DNA of 64,000 nucleotides from assembly GCA_045106735.1 (NCBI GenBank), contig JBGCEZ010000012.1, positions 124,001 to 188,000 on the forward strand. Reading direction: 5' to 3'. Every line of letters starts with the position of its first letter. The first letter of the stretch is position 1. The notes beneath the pieces are model-generated. The model did not search any database, was not told the origin of the DNA, and saw nothing but the letters and a program-made list of their open reading frames with translations. The position numbers and the translations under genes are program-made. The DNA comes from JBGCEZ01 sp045106735. Lineage in GTDB: Bacteria; Planctomycetota; Phycisphaerae; Phycisphaerales; SM1A02. Positions 25,059 to 34,863 of the stretch are shown in pieces.

Positions 25059-27353
25059 TCACGCGGTCAGCAGGCGACCGATGAAGGCCAAGAAGCGACG
25101 CTGCACGAGTTTCGCGGGCGTCTCCCGCGCCGCGTCGAGTCGGACCGCGGCCGTCGACCCCAGGCGGCGGATCCACCGTTCGTCCAGTTCGCTTGCGTCG
25201 AGCAAGCGAGCTCGCACGAGGTAGCGCTCGATTCCATCCGACGAAGTGCGCTCTGGCCCCGCGGCCGCACTCGACGATCCGGCCGCCCCGGCCACCCCGG
25301 CAGCATCGCCCGCGCCCTGCCCCGCCATGGGGTTCCGCGTGGGTGCTTCTGACGGCCCCGCCCCGAGACGCGTCACACTCCGTACCTCGGCTGCACGGAT
25401 CGTCCCCGGCTCGGACGAGATTCGGCACCGAACCGATGTTCCGACGCTCAGGTCGGCGGCGAGCAATTCCCCGGCCGAGAGCACGAATTCGATCTCGGGC
25501 GCTCCGGCCGCGAGGTTCGCCAGCGGGTCGCCCGCGCGGAGGGCCTGGCCGACATCTCGCCATCCGGCCACCGAGACCACGACCCCGGAGATCGGAGCGG
25601 CGATCGCTCGTTCGTCCGCCCGTCGTATCGCGTCATCGAACACGCTGCGGTCATACTGACTCTGACGCCAACGCCACGCGATCTCACCGGGTGATCCGCC
25701 CGCTCGGGCCGCCAGGGCCCGAAGGTTCGATTCCAACGCCGTGGTTCGCTCGCGGTCGATGGCCTGGTCGAGTTTGGGCGCCGTGATGACCGTCACCGGC
25801 TGTCCGACCTTCACGAAATCTCCCGGCGCGACGGCGGCAGGCCCGACCACGCCATCGGCCGGAGCCCGAAGGATGACCGACTCCGCCGATGCGACCACGC
25901 CGCTGGCGTGGATCGTGCGGGGAATCGGCAGCGCGGCGAACCCGAGTGTGGCCAAGGCGATCACCGCCCCGCTTCCGCCGACCGCCCGCCATCGAACGGG
26001 CGCGGTCTCGACGCTCGTCCAGAGCCAGCGCAGCAAGCGACCGAGCTTCCAGACGACAGCGGTGGCGACGTACACCAGAGCCATCATCAGTCCGGCCCAG
26101 CCGAACCGGAGGGCCAGCAGCATGGAGATCGCCACGACCAAGGTGACCCGGTAGAAGCTGACGGCCACCCCGTACACCAGCAGGGTCAATCGGACGCCAA
26201 GCGGTACGACGGGCCGGGTTCCATCTTCGTCCTTCAGTCCCAGGAGCCAGCGACGGGCGTGGGCGCCGATCGCGGCGAACGACCGCGACTGAAGGTTCGG
26301 CACCTGCACCAGATCGCTGAGCACGTAGTACCCGTCGAAGCGCATCAGTGGATTGATGTTGAATCCGATGGTCGTCACGCTGGCCAAGAGCACCACTTGA
26401 AACGCGATCTCTCGCACCGTCCCGGGCTCGGCCGCCGCCCACACGATCGCCGCGACGGCCGCGACGAGCAGTTCGAGGTACATCCCGGCCAAACTCACCA
26501 GGATCCGCGGCCACCGGCGACTGAACGTCCACGCAGCGCTCGCGTCGACGTACGCGCACGGCGTAAACAGAATGAAGCAGGCCCCCATTTCCGGAACCGC
26601 CCCACCGAACCGGCGGCAGGCCCAGGCGTGGCCGAACTCGTGGATGACTTTCAACGCCACAAGGACGATCCACATCGTGGCCAATCGCTCGATCGTGAAC
26701 GCACTCTCGAGGGCCGCTGGGACGTCGGACCAACGACGGACAAGGACCACGGCGGCCACCGCGACGATCAGGGCCCACGCGACCGCGACCGGCCGACTGA
26801 AGAGAACCCGACCGACGATGGCGGTCCGTTGGAGGAAGTGGTCAGGATTCCAGAGCGGAACCCGGAGAAAGAGGAAGCCGAGCCCGAGCTGCCGGCGTGC
26901 TTGCTGTCGCTGCCGCTCCGCGCGTTCCAAAATCGAGTCCGCGTTCGAGATGGGCAGACTCAGCAGGCCCAGGCCATGCAGTCGCACGATGAAGCGGTAG
27001 AAGTCCGTTTCGTCGTCCTGGTGCAGTCGTCCAGTTTCGAGCAAGCGATCAAACTGTTCGCTCAGCGGCGTCTCACGTTGAATGCCAACCAGGATCTCGT
27101 AGTCGTCGACGCTGAACGCGTGGCTCTGGAAGGTCACCGGATCGGTCACAACGTAGGTTGCCACTCCGCGGTCAACATGCCGCGTGATTTCGAGGTCGTC
27201 GCGTACGCCCACCGTGATCCGAGCCAACCGAGCCGCCAAATCGTTCGGGGCCGAGGGTCCGGCCGGCGGTCCGGCTGACGGTCCGGTCGGCGATCCGGTC
27301 GGCGATCCGGCGGCAGGAGAAGCACCTTCCACGGGCAGACGGGAATCGCTCAT
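25059..27353 (-). CDS. M50 intramembrane metalloprotease with PqqD-like head and HlyD-like tail (cassette B)
   Basis: A 764-residue paralogue of the protein at 11425-13812 with the same order: Gly/Pro/Ser linker (11-36, from 12-nt repeats), PqqD/RRE-like region (about 45-135; GVRDDLEITRHVDRG, DPVTFQSH), protease core with zinc motif HEFGH (238-242) and NPLMRFDGYY (Asp340), and an HlyD-like C-terminal half (APADGVVGPAAVAPGD; APISGVVVSVAG). Around the active site the two paralogues are nearly identical (HEFGHAWACRRFGG in both; TPCAYVDASA in both), while their periplasmic halves have diverged, as expected if each serves its own client. The ATG at 27353 overlaps the preceding stop (ATGA). Its stop lies 257 nt upstream of the giant gene of cassette A. 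Confidence 0.85.
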   Translation of the reverse strand: MSDSRLPVEGASPAAGSPTGSPTGPSAGPPAGPSAPNDLAARLARITVGVRDDLEITRHVDRGVATYVVTDPVTFQSHAFSVDDYEILVGIQRETPLSEQFDRLLETGRLHQDDETDFYRFIVRLHGLGLLSLPISNADSILERAERQRQQARRQLGLGFLFLRVPLWNPDHFLQRTAIVGRVLFSRPVAVAWALIVAVAAVVLVRRWSDVPAALESAFTIERLATMWIVLVALKVIHEFGHAWACRRFGGAVPEMGACFILFTPCAYVDASAAWTFSRRWPRILVSLAGMYLELLVAAVAAIVWAAAEPGTVREIAFQVVLLASVTTIGFNINPLMRFDGYYVLSDLVQVPNLQSRSFAAIGAHARRWLLGLKDEDGTRPVVPLGVRLTLLVYGVAVSFYRVTLVVAISMLLALRFGWAGLMMALVYVATAVVWKLGRLLRWLWTSVETAPVRWRAVGGSGAVIALATLGFAALPIPRTIHASGVVASAESVILRAPADGVVGPAAVAPGDFVKVGQPVTVITAPKLDQAIDRERTTALESNLRALAARAGGSPGEIAWRWRQSQYDRSVFDDAIRRADERAIAAPISGVVVSVAGWRDVGQALRAGDPLANLAAGAPEIEFVLSAGELLAADLSVGTSVRCRISSEPGTIRAAEVRSVTRLGAGPSEAPTRNPMAGQGAGDAAGVAGAAGSSSAAAGPERTSSDGIERYLVRARLLDASELDERWIRRLGSTAAVRLDAARETPAKLVQRRFLAFIGRLLTA

Positions 27354-29239
27354 CGCCACATCCGGCGCTGGACCGCCTCGACCACGGAGTGACCGTACGC
27401 CCACCATGCTGGGCGGTCGCCGGCGTCCAAGCGGACCGTGCCCGCCATGCCTCCCCGGAACCAGTCGGGCGCATCATGCACCGTCGCCACGGCAATGAAG
27501 ACCCGTTGATCGCCACGCATTTCGGCCTGGGGCAGAATGCGGTCGATGGACAGCGTCAGCCGGGTATCCGGACGCGCGTGCGGGGCGAATGTTCCCGGCG
27601 TGGATGGCTCGACCCAGCGGACGAGCGACTCCGGCACTTCCAGATCAAGGGACCAGCGTCCGTCGGCGATCGCCACGATCGGACTTCCGATTCCCAGCCG
27701 TTGGCCGACCAGCGTCCGGCGATCACCTTCAACCACCAGACCATCGGCCGACGCCACCACGCGGGTCGCTTCCAATTGCTGCTGCACGGCCGATCGTTCG
27801 GCGTCGAGCCCGTCGCGGCGGGCGCCGGCGATCATCGCGGTGACCGAGTCCCCAGCCGACAAGGCATCGCGCTCTTGAATCGCTTCGGTGGCGATGGCCG
27901 CGTTGAGTCGGTCGATCTCCAGGGCGAACGCCCGACCGTCGATTGTCGCGATCTGGTCGCCGGCACGAACTGAGTCGCCTTCACGGACGGCCATTGAATC
28001 GAGGGTGCCATCAACCGGCATGACCACGTGCCATACTTGGGCCGGCGCGACGGCCGCAGCCACGGTCGGCCGGAACGCCACATCGGATCCCGCCAACCAG
28101 GCGCAGATCGTCACGAGAAACAGTGGCACCACCACCCTGAGTGGACTGCGCACACTCCGCCGCACGCCGGCCCGGACCGTGTCCGCCGCGTGTCCCGCAA
28201 GGGAACGGTCGGCGAGTGAGGCGGTGCGCGTCAGCGGCCCCAGACCATCAAGTGCCGTCGACGCTGACTTGAGCGCGGCGTTGTCCAGTGGCTGACCGTT
28301 CCGGGCGCGGATGGCGACCACCCCAACGACGTCCGGTCCGTCGGTCAGCGGAAAGCTGGCCACGGCACTGCCGGTGGCTTGGCTCCATCGCCGGTGGAGC
28401 CGATGCCCGTCGGCGGGAACACCTTCATCCCACGCGTCTCCACCTTGGACCACGATCGGAAGGCCGCGATCGAGGGTCTCCGCCATCGCCTCAACGATGA
28501 GCCGAAGACCGGGACTGCGTGGTCGAACATCCGACTGGCCGCTCACGCCGACGATGTGCGGCCGATGCCGTTGGATCGACGCCAATACGACCTGTTCAAC
28601 GCCAAGCGACGCCCGGAGATCGTTGGTCACGTGCACCGCGAGTCCCAGACCGCGGTGTGATCCGAACCGGCGTATGGCGGCGGAAGACCCATCGCCGTCG
28701 GCGGGACGCATCGCTGGCCCAACGTCGCTCGTCACGAGGTCGACCATCGCCGCCGCAGCGTGGAGGTCGGCCAGGCAGGCGTTGAGATCCGGCTCGCCGA
28801 GGACGGCAAAGGCAACCGCCAGCGCACCGCGTTCTCCGTCTGCCCCGGGAATTGACGTTGCGGCCATGACCACGCATTCACGTGCTCCCGGCCGTCCCAA
28901 GACTTGGGCTCGACCTCGGCCGTCGGCTGAGACATCGTCCTGCAAGCGCTGCAGCCGAGCATCCCACATCGCCGGGTCGTGGCCCGGTCGATGGTGGTCT
29001 TCCTCCACCGGTGCAAACGCCCGTGGCAGCACGACGCGCGACTGGACCGCCGTCGAGTGGGCCGAGATGGCCCGGAGAACGGCAGCGGCGCGGCTTCTGG
29101 CGTCACCCTCGCCGCGGGCGATCGCGTGCAGGGCACCGAACAGCGTTGGCTCGATCGGCGACGATCGGGCATTCGCAGACTCGCGCGTTGGATGGGCGTT
29201 CGGGGCCAAGAATGATCGCCGAGGTGGGTCTCGATTCAT
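27350..29239 (-). CDS. GAF-like sensor fused to HlyD-type membrane fusion protein (cassette B)
   Basis: A 629-residue paralogue of the cassette A adaptor: a soluble head with GAF-like character (about 35-345; DLRASLGVEQVVLASIQRHR and VVGVVAIRARNGQPLD), one membrane span (about 368-386), then the HlyD-like periplasmic part (VMPVDGTLDSMAVREGDSV, SADGLVVEGDRRTLVGQ) ending with DAGDRPAWWAYG. The matching ends (GERPNWW versus GDRPAWW) show common descent of the whole protein, not just the adaptor part. The first GAF-like region is less conserved than in cassette A. The ATG at 29239 has GAAGGA about 10 nt upstream. The gene lies 176 nt downstream of the giant LamG protein on the same strand and overlaps the M50 gene by four nt. 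Confidence 0.82.
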   Translation of the reverse strand: MNRDPPRRSFLAPNAHPTRESANARSSPIEPTLFGALHAIARGEGDARSRAAAVLRAISAHSTAVQSRVVLPRAFAPVEEDHHRPGHDPAMWDARLQRLQDDVSADGRGRAQVLGRPGARECVVMAATSIPGADGERGALAVAFAVLGEPDLNACLADLHAAAAMVDLVTSDVGPAMRPADGDGSSAAIRRFGSHRGLGLAVHVTNDLRASLGVEQVVLASIQRHRPHIVGVSGQSDVRPRSPGLRLIVEAMAETLDRGLPIVVQGGDAWDEGVPADGHRLHRRWSQATGSAVASFPLTDGPDVVGVVAIRARNGQPLDNAALKSASTALDGLGPLTRTASLADRSLAGHAADTVRAGVRRSVRSPLRVVVPLFLVTICAWLAGSDVAFRPTVAAAVAPAQVWHVVMPVDGTLDSMAVREGDSVRAGDQIATIDGRAFALEIDRLNAAIATEAIQERDALSAGDSVTAMIAGARRDGLDAERSAVQQQLEATRVVASADGLVVEGDRRTLVGQRLGIGSPIVAIADGRWSLDLEVPESLVRWVEPSTPGTFAPHARPDTRLTLSIDRILPQAEMRGDQRVFIAVATVHDAPDWFRGGMAGTVRLDAGDRPAWWAYGHSVVEAVQRRMWR

Positions 29240-29317
29240 GCGAGGCGGCGTCCTTCACCGCTCGCCCAGAGCGAAGCTCACCCATGGCATCGGCTGAGGC
29301 CAGCAATCAAATCGGCT

Positions 29318-29343
29318 CCGTCGGCGGCAGATCTTGCCGACGG
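29318..29343. other. Hairpin between giant gene B and its adaptor gene
   Basis: An 8-bp perfect inverted repeat CCGTCGGC / GCCGACGG (29318-29325 and 29336-29343) with a 10-nt loop lies between the stop of the giant gene and the start of the GAF-HlyD gene. There is no T-run, so it is not an intrinsic terminator. It could stabilise or delimit the upstream mRNA. Confidence 0.4.
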
Positions 29344-29415
29344 GATTCGACCGTCCGTCTGTACGCTGTGGGCGAGAGAAGCGATTCCACCGGGCGCGAA
29401 TCCTGCGCCACGGAT

Positions 29416-32400
29416 TCAGCGCCGGCGCGATGCATCCGGACCTTGTCGTCCCTCAGACGAGCTTCGACCACCGGCGCGGATCAGTCCCCACAGCGTCGCG
29501 ACCATTCCGGTGCCCCGGTCATCGTGTGGCCCGTCCGGATCCGATTGGCGATCCGCCGGAGCAGTCGTATCGGACGCTCCGCCCGCCGCCCCGTCGACCA
29601 CGACGTCGTCCACCAGCGTGGTAAGTTCGCCGGACAGCCCCATGACCGCCTCGACGGCCGCTTCCCGCTGGGCCAGCGTCGACGTCATCGTCTCAAAGTC
29701 CACGTTCGCGGTCTCGATGACCACTGGTCCCTCGGACTCGTCGGGCGTGGCGATGGCCCCGTCGGTGAGGTCAACGGCCGCATTCTCGATGGCACCCGCA
29801 CGGCCCTCCATCACCTCGATCTCGTCCAGGGCGAGGATGGCGTCGGATGGGGCATCGCCTCCGGCGGTGTGGATCACCATCATCTCGATCGCCTCGTCAA
29901 CGTCGGCATCGTTGAGGCTGTCGTTCGCCGGGGACGAATCCGGGTCATCGGATTGCCGGTTCATCGAGCCATTCGACTCGAGTCCCCCATCGGTGAACGC
30001 TCGGTTGGCTGGTGCGTCGGCCGCATCGTCGAGGAACTGCCCGCGGGCCGCGTCATCCACGGGATCACGTGGCGCGACGGTGGGCGCGTCCTCGATTCCG
30101 CCCACCGGATCTGGGTCGACGTCGACAACCGGCGTCGCGGGCAGGATGAAAAACGAAACCGTGTCGACCAGTGAGACGTCGCCGTCCGCGATGACGACGC
30201 GGAACGAAATCGTCTGGCCGTCGGCGTCCGACCCAACGGAGAACGTCGGGCGCGAACCGCTCAGGTCGCCGGTCACGTCCGGGCCGCTCAGGTGGGACCA
30301 CACGACCGTGAGCGGATCGCCCGACGCGCCGGTCAGGGCGCGGGGTTCCAGGGTCACTTCGTCCCCGGAGTTCGTCGTTCCGTCCACACCCGCGGCATCG
30401 CGGGGAACGCCGGCAAGTCCATCGGCCGCGGTCCACACGATGGACCATTCTCCGTCGAAGGTCCGATCGATCGAGTCTCCGGCGTGATCGAGGGCGAACG
30501 ACCCGGTCGCCCGCTCTACTTCAACCCGCTCGGTCACCGGGGCAGAAGCGTCGAACCGATCGAGATCGCCGGTCACCCGCAGCGTGCCGCCCATCGCGTC
30601 CACATCAATTTCGCCGACGTTGCCATCGATCGTGAGCCCGGCGGCCCCGATCCCACCTCCGCCGAGCTCCAGCGATTCGATCCGACCGTCGCCGCCGGCC
30701 ACGCTGATCGTTTCCACCGCGCTGCCCGGCCCGTCGGTCCGCACGGTGGCCAGATCCACGTCGCTCACGATCGCCGTGATCGACGAGGGAATCGTCACGT
30801 TCACCTCAGCAGGATCGGCCGCCCCGAGCGACTGAATCCGGAGTTCATCATCGGCGTCGCCCGCCTGGACATCGGTGATCTCCAGGCGCTCGTCGGCATC
30901 GTTCCAACTCAGGTCGAAGCTGCCATCGCCGGCCTCCACGCGGGTCGCGATGTCCCCGACCACCCACAGTTGTGGCTCGGTCGCGTCGTCGACGCTGGTA
31001 TCGCCGTCGATGATCTGGGCATTCAGGTCGGAGAACGCGATCGACTCGATCCCCGCATGCTCGATCGCCCACGTGGTCCCGTCGGACTCAAGGATGTAGA
31101 TGCGCCCCTCCGAGAAGGTGACGGCCGAGGACGCGAGCTGCGAGAGGTCGATGCGATCGACGCCGGCCCCACCATCAACCGAATAGACGGTCCCAGGAAT
31201 CGGATCGGTGAAGGCGAACGCATCGTCGCCCGATCCCGTGACGATCGCTTCGACGCCCGTGACCGAATCTTGGCCGACGACGCCCGCGGTCAGATCGGCG
31301 TCGATCGTCGTTTCGGCCGCCGAGTAGTCCACCGTGTCGTAGCCATCGCCACCTTCGATCGTGTCGCCTTCGGTGACTGCCCCGGATCCCGCGGGCAGGG
31401 CCTGCGCCGCGAAGAGCTCGCCGATCGCCGCATCGTCGAGCTGACTGTCAAAGATCGCGAAGTGGTCCAGTTCACCTTCGAAGTAGCCGCCCGACGGTGT
31501 CGTTGAGCCATCGGAAGCGGACCGTGTCTGGGCCCCGAGGAAGATGTGGTTCTGATTTGGCGTATCGCCAGGGTCCCCCGCCGTCCCGGCGGTCCAGTCG
31601 GCATCCTGGCCCACCATGACCCCGTCCAGGTACAGCTTCAGGCCCTCGTCTCCGAAGGTCACGGCCACGTGGTGCCACGTATCGTCGTCCACGTCTCCCG
31701 CCCGAAATTCCGTCTCATCACCCTCAGACTGCATGCGGAGTTCGAGCTCGCCGTTGCGGACGTTGAGCATCATGTGGCCGCCTTCGTTCTGGCTGCTGGC
31801 GTCCTTCGACCACAGGCCCGATGTACCGCTGGTGTCCGACGAATTGAACCACATCTGCCACGTTCCCGAGTCGGCAACGAACTCCGGCGCATGATCGATC
31901 CGCACGTAGTCGTCATTCCCATCCAGGCTCACGGCGGAGGAACCGTCCGCCGCCCCCGCGACCTCCGTGGTCACGCCGCCCACGTAGGTGCCGTCCTGGC
32001 TCCCGACACTGTCGGCGGCCGGATCCCCATCCGCATCGCCGAGGGTCCAATGCCCGACCGGTTCGTTGTCCGCGATCGAGGTCTCGATGCCGCCGCCCGA
32101 CGGCGCCGGCTGCACGAACCGGTCATCGCCTGCTCCGCCATCCAGATCATCGACCCCGCTCCCACCGGTGAGGACATCGTCGCCCGCTCCGCCCGTCAGC
32201 GTGTCGTTCCCGCTGCCGCCATCAACGACGTCGTCGCCGGCCGCGCCATCCAGGACGTCGTTCCCCGCCCCGCCGATCAGCTCGTTCTCAGCGCTGTCAC
32301 CACTGATCGTGTCATCGTTGTCGGTACCGATCACGTTCTCGATGCTCGCCAGCGTGTCGTTGCCGGCGGCGCCGGTCGACGTGCCAGCGGCAAGATCCAC

Positions 32401-34635
32401 GACCTGGGCCCCGTTGGCCCCGGAATAGTCAACGGTGTCAACTCCCGCACCGCCGTCGATCGTGTCGCCTTCGGTGATGCCCGCCGGATCGGCCGGGGCC
32501 GCCTGCGCCGCGAACAGTTCGCCGATCGCGGCGTCGTCCAGTTGGCTGTCAAAGACCGCGAAGTGATCCAGCGTGCCCTCGAAGTGGCCGCCTGACGGCG
32601 TCGTCGAACCCTCGGACGCCGAGCGCGACTGGGCCCCGAGAAAGATGTGGTTCTGATTGGGCGTATCGCCCGGCGCGCCCGCGGTACCGGTCGTCCAATC
32701 GGCATCCTGGCCCACCATTGCGCCGTCGAGGTACAGCTTCAGCCCATCGTCGCCGAACGTCACGGCCACGTGGTGCCACGTGTCTTCGTCGACGTCGCCG
32801 GCCCGGAACTCGGTCTCGTCGTCTTCCGTCTGCATGCGAAGTTCGAGCTCACCGTTTCGCACGTTGAGCAGCATGTGCCCACCTTCGTTCTGGCTGGTGG
32901 CGTCCTTCGACCACAGCCCCGTGGTCCCGCTCGTCTCCGACGCGTTGAACCACATCTGCCACGTGCCCGAGTCGGAGACGAGCTCTGGCGCGTGGTCGAT
33001 CCGCACGAAGTCGTTGGATCCGTCGAGGCTGATGCCGGTGGAATCGTCGGCCGCTCCCGTCACGCCGGTGGTGCCGCCCACGTAGGTGCCGTCCTGGTCG
33101 CCCACCGCATCGGTCGCCGGCTCGCCATCGGCGTCGCCCAGCGGCCAGTGGCCGACGGGATCCAGCTCGGCGATCGCCACGTCCATGCCGCTCCCGGCCA
33201 GCGCCGGCTGCACGAAGCGGTCATCCCCGGCCCCGCCGTCCAGCGCATCATCCCCGCCGCCACCGGTGATCACGTCGTCGCCGGCTCCACCGGTCACGGT
33301 GTCTTCGCCGCGGCCACCGCTCAGGACATCGTCGCCGTCGCCACCGGCGAGGCCATCGTCGCCCGTGCCGCCATCGAGTTCGTTCTCGGCGGCATCGCCG
33401 ACGATCGAGTCGTCGAAGTCCGTGCCGATGACGTTCTCCACGTTGCGCAGCGTGTCGTTGCCCGCCGCCCCGGTCGCGCTCTCGTTGGCGAGGTCCACAT
33501 TCTGGGCGCCGCCGGCGCCGGAGAAGTCGACGGTGTCCGTTCCCGCCCCACCGTCAATGACGTCGTCGTCGGTTCCTTCGGTCGCATCTTGGGCGACCGA
33601 CCCGGCGGCGAAGAGATCGGCGATCGCGTCGGCATCGAGCTGCCCGTTGATGATGGCAAAGTGATCAAGCGTACCGTTGAACTCAGCCTCCCCTGGGTCG
33701 GTGTCCTGATGGTCGGCTCGCCACGAGCTGCCACCGAGGAAGAGGTTGTTGTCGTTGACCGCGTCACCCGGCGCCCCGGCGGTCCCGGTGGTCCAGCTTG
33801 CGTCTTGCGCGACCTGCTCACCGTTGAGGTACAGCCGCATGCCGTCGTCGCCGAAGGTCACCGCGACGTGGTTCCAGCCGTCGGATGAGACAGAGCCTCC
33901 GCGGATCCAGCTCTCGTCGTCCTCGGTCTGCATCCGGAGTTCAAGCTCGTCCCCGTCGAGCTGGAGCAGCATGTGCCCGCCCTGGTCCGTGCTCTCAGCA
34001 TCCTTGGACCAGATGCCCTGCGTGCCGCTGGTGTCGTCAGCGTTGAACCAGATCTGCCATGTCCCGGCGTCGGCGATCTGGCTGGCGTGGTGATCGATCC
34101 GGACGAAGTCGTCAGCGCCGTCAAAGTCGGCTGCATCGGAACCATCGACCGCCCCCGCCACGCCGAGCCCGACGCCGTTGACGTACGTCCCGTCCTGGGT
34201 GCCCGTCTCGTCGATGGCCGTCGCCCCGGCGTCACCCAGCTTCCAGTGTCCGGCGAGGTCATGTTCGCCCAGGGCCGCGATGATGCCGTCCACGGTGCGA
34301 CCGGTCTCCACGAACTGGTCATCGCCGTCTCCGCCGGACAGCTCGTCATCACCGGCGTTCCCGGTGATCGTGTCGTCGCCCCCCAGACCATTGATGACAT
34401 CGGCTTCGAGATCGCCGTTGAAGACGTCATCGGACTCCGTGGGCCCGGCGATCACGTTCCCGTCGCCGTCCTCCCATGTGGCCGACATCAGGATCCGGGG
34501 CTCAAGTGGCTCGGGCTGGCCAATTGGGCGACGACGCGGGGCGGGCGCGTCCGAGGGCGCGGGCGATTGATGGCGCGAGGCTCGACCGGATTCCGGCTGG
34601 CGGTCGGATTGGCGGTCGGTCGGATCGTCGGGCAC
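29416..34635 (-). CDS. Giant LEPR-type surface protein with three LamG-RTX modules (cassette B)
   Basis: A 1739-residue acidic protein, probably surface-exposed. After a Pro/Arg-rich start it has LEPRILMSATW, followed by a stretch closely matching the cassette A giant (DG..I.G.T..DD.FNG, then GLGGDD). Three ~367-residue modules follow, each a LamG/concanavalin-like domain (e.g. WHHVAVTFGDDGLKLYLDG) plus RTX calcium-binding repeats (GGAGDDVLTGG). LamG domains typically bind sugars or glycoproteins. Then comes a VGDI-type region, a putative Ig-like segment, an acidic stretch and a tail with MVATLWGLIR ending in SRRR. The GTG at 34635 is chosen because GGAGA lies 6-7 nt upstream and VPDDPTD parallels MPDPAFD in the paralogue; an upstream ATG at 34779 would give 1787 residues. 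Confidence 0.83.
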   Translation of the reverse strand: MPDDPTDRQSDRQPESGRASRHQSPAPSDAPAPRRRPIGQPEPLEPRILMSATWEDGDGNVIAGPTESDDVFNGDLEADVINGLGGDDTITGNAGDDELSGGDGDDQFVETGRTVDGIIAALGEHDLAGHWKLGDAGATAIDETGTQDGTYVNGVGLGVAGAVDGSDAADFDGADDFVRIDHHASQIADAGTWQIWFNADDTSGTQGIWSKDAESTDQGGHMLLQLDGDELELRMQTEDDESWIRGGSVSSDGWNHVAVTFGDDGMRLYLNGEQVAQDASWTTGTAGAPGDAVNDNNLFLGGSSWRADHQDTDPGEAEFNGTLDHFAIINGQLDADAIADLFAAGSVAQDATEGTDDDVIDGGAGTDTVDFSGAGGAQNVDLANESATGAAGNDTLRNVENVIGTDFDDSIVGDAAENELDGGTGDDGLAGGDGDDVLSGGRGEDTVTGGAGDDVITGGGGDDALDGGAGDDRFVQPALAGSGMDVAIAELDPVGHWPLGDADGEPATDAVGDQDGTYVGGTTGVTGAADDSTGISLDGSNDFVRIDHAPELVSDSGTWQMWFNASETSGTTGLWSKDATSQNEGGHMLLNVRNGELELRMQTEDDETEFRAGDVDEDTWHHVAVTFGDDGLKLYLDGAMVGQDADWTTGTAGAPGDTPNQNHIFLGAQSRSASEGSTTPSGGHFEGTLDHFAVFDSQLDDAAIGELFAAQAAPADPAGITEGDTIDGGAGVDTVDYSGANGAQVVDLAAGTSTGAAGNDTLASIENVIGTDNDDTISGDSAENELIGGAGNDVLDGAAGDDVVDGGSGNDTLTGGAGDDVLTGGSGVDDLDGGAGDDRFVQPAPSGGGIETSIADNEPVGHWTLGDADGDPAADSVGSQDGTYVGGVTTEVAGAADGSSAVSLDGNDDYVRIDHAPEFVADSGTWQMWFNSSDTSGTSGLWSKDASSQNEGGHMMLNVRNGELELRMQSEGDETEFRAGDVDDDTWHHVAVTFGDEGLKLYLDGVMVGQDADWTAGTAGDPGDTPNQNHIFLGAQTRSASDGSTTPSGGYFEGELDHFAIFDSQLDDAAIGELFAAQALPAGSGAVTEGDTIEGGDGYDTVDYSAAETTIDADLTAGVVGQDSVTGVEAIVTGSGDDAFAFTDPIPGTVYSVDGGAGVDRIDLSQLASSAVTFSEGRIYILESDGTTWAIEHAGIESIAFSDLNAQIIDGDTSVDDATEPQLWVVGDIATRVEAGDGSFDLSWNDADERLEITDVQAGDADDELRIQSLGAADPAEVNVTIPSSITAIVSDVDLATVRTDGPGSAVETISVAGGDGRIESLELGGGGIGAAGLTIDGNVGEIDVDAMGGTLRVTGDLDRFDASAPVTERVEVERATGSFALDHAGDSIDRTFDGEWSIVWTAADGLAGVPRDAAGVDGTTNSGDEVTLEPRALTGASGDPLTVVWSHLSGPDVTGDLSGSRPTFSVGSDADGQTISFRVVIADGDVSLVDTVSFFILPATPVVDVDPDPVGGIEDAPTVAPRDPVDDAARGQFLDDAADAPANRAFTDGGLESNGSMNRQSDDPDSSPANDSLNDADVDEAIEMMVIHTAGGDAPSDAILALDEIEVMEGRAGAIENAAVDLTDGAIATPDESEGPVVIETANVDFETMTSTLAQREAAVEAVMGLSGELTTLVDDVVVDGAAGGASDTTAPADRQSDPDGPHDDRGTGMVATLWGLIRAGGRSSSEGRQGPDASRRR
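31350..34380. repeat. Three ~1.1-kb LamG-RTX coding repeats
   Basis: Matching positions recur at 1101 nt (e.g. CCTTCG at 31781 and 32882) and again near 33980. The two C-terminal copies are very similar over their whole LamG part (QNEGGHM, NVRNGELELRMQ, TPNQNHIFLGAQ all shared). The N-terminal copy has diverged. Boundaries are approximate. Confidence 0.75.
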
Positions 34636-34863
34636 GGGGCGTCTCCAGACGCCGGCGGCGAAATGCACCGGGGCCATCGCCATCGATCGGATGTTGTGGG
34701 ATCCTTGATCCGCTGGAGTTTGGTGGGCGGAGCGGGTGGGAGTCGACCTGCATCGCCCACGCGGCAGATCCCGCCCCACTTCACGTCCGAATTGATCGAA
34801 GCGGTCAGCGGTCAGCGTTCGCAGCTTGGCCCATCAGGCCACGGCCATCCGCCGCGGCAAGAC

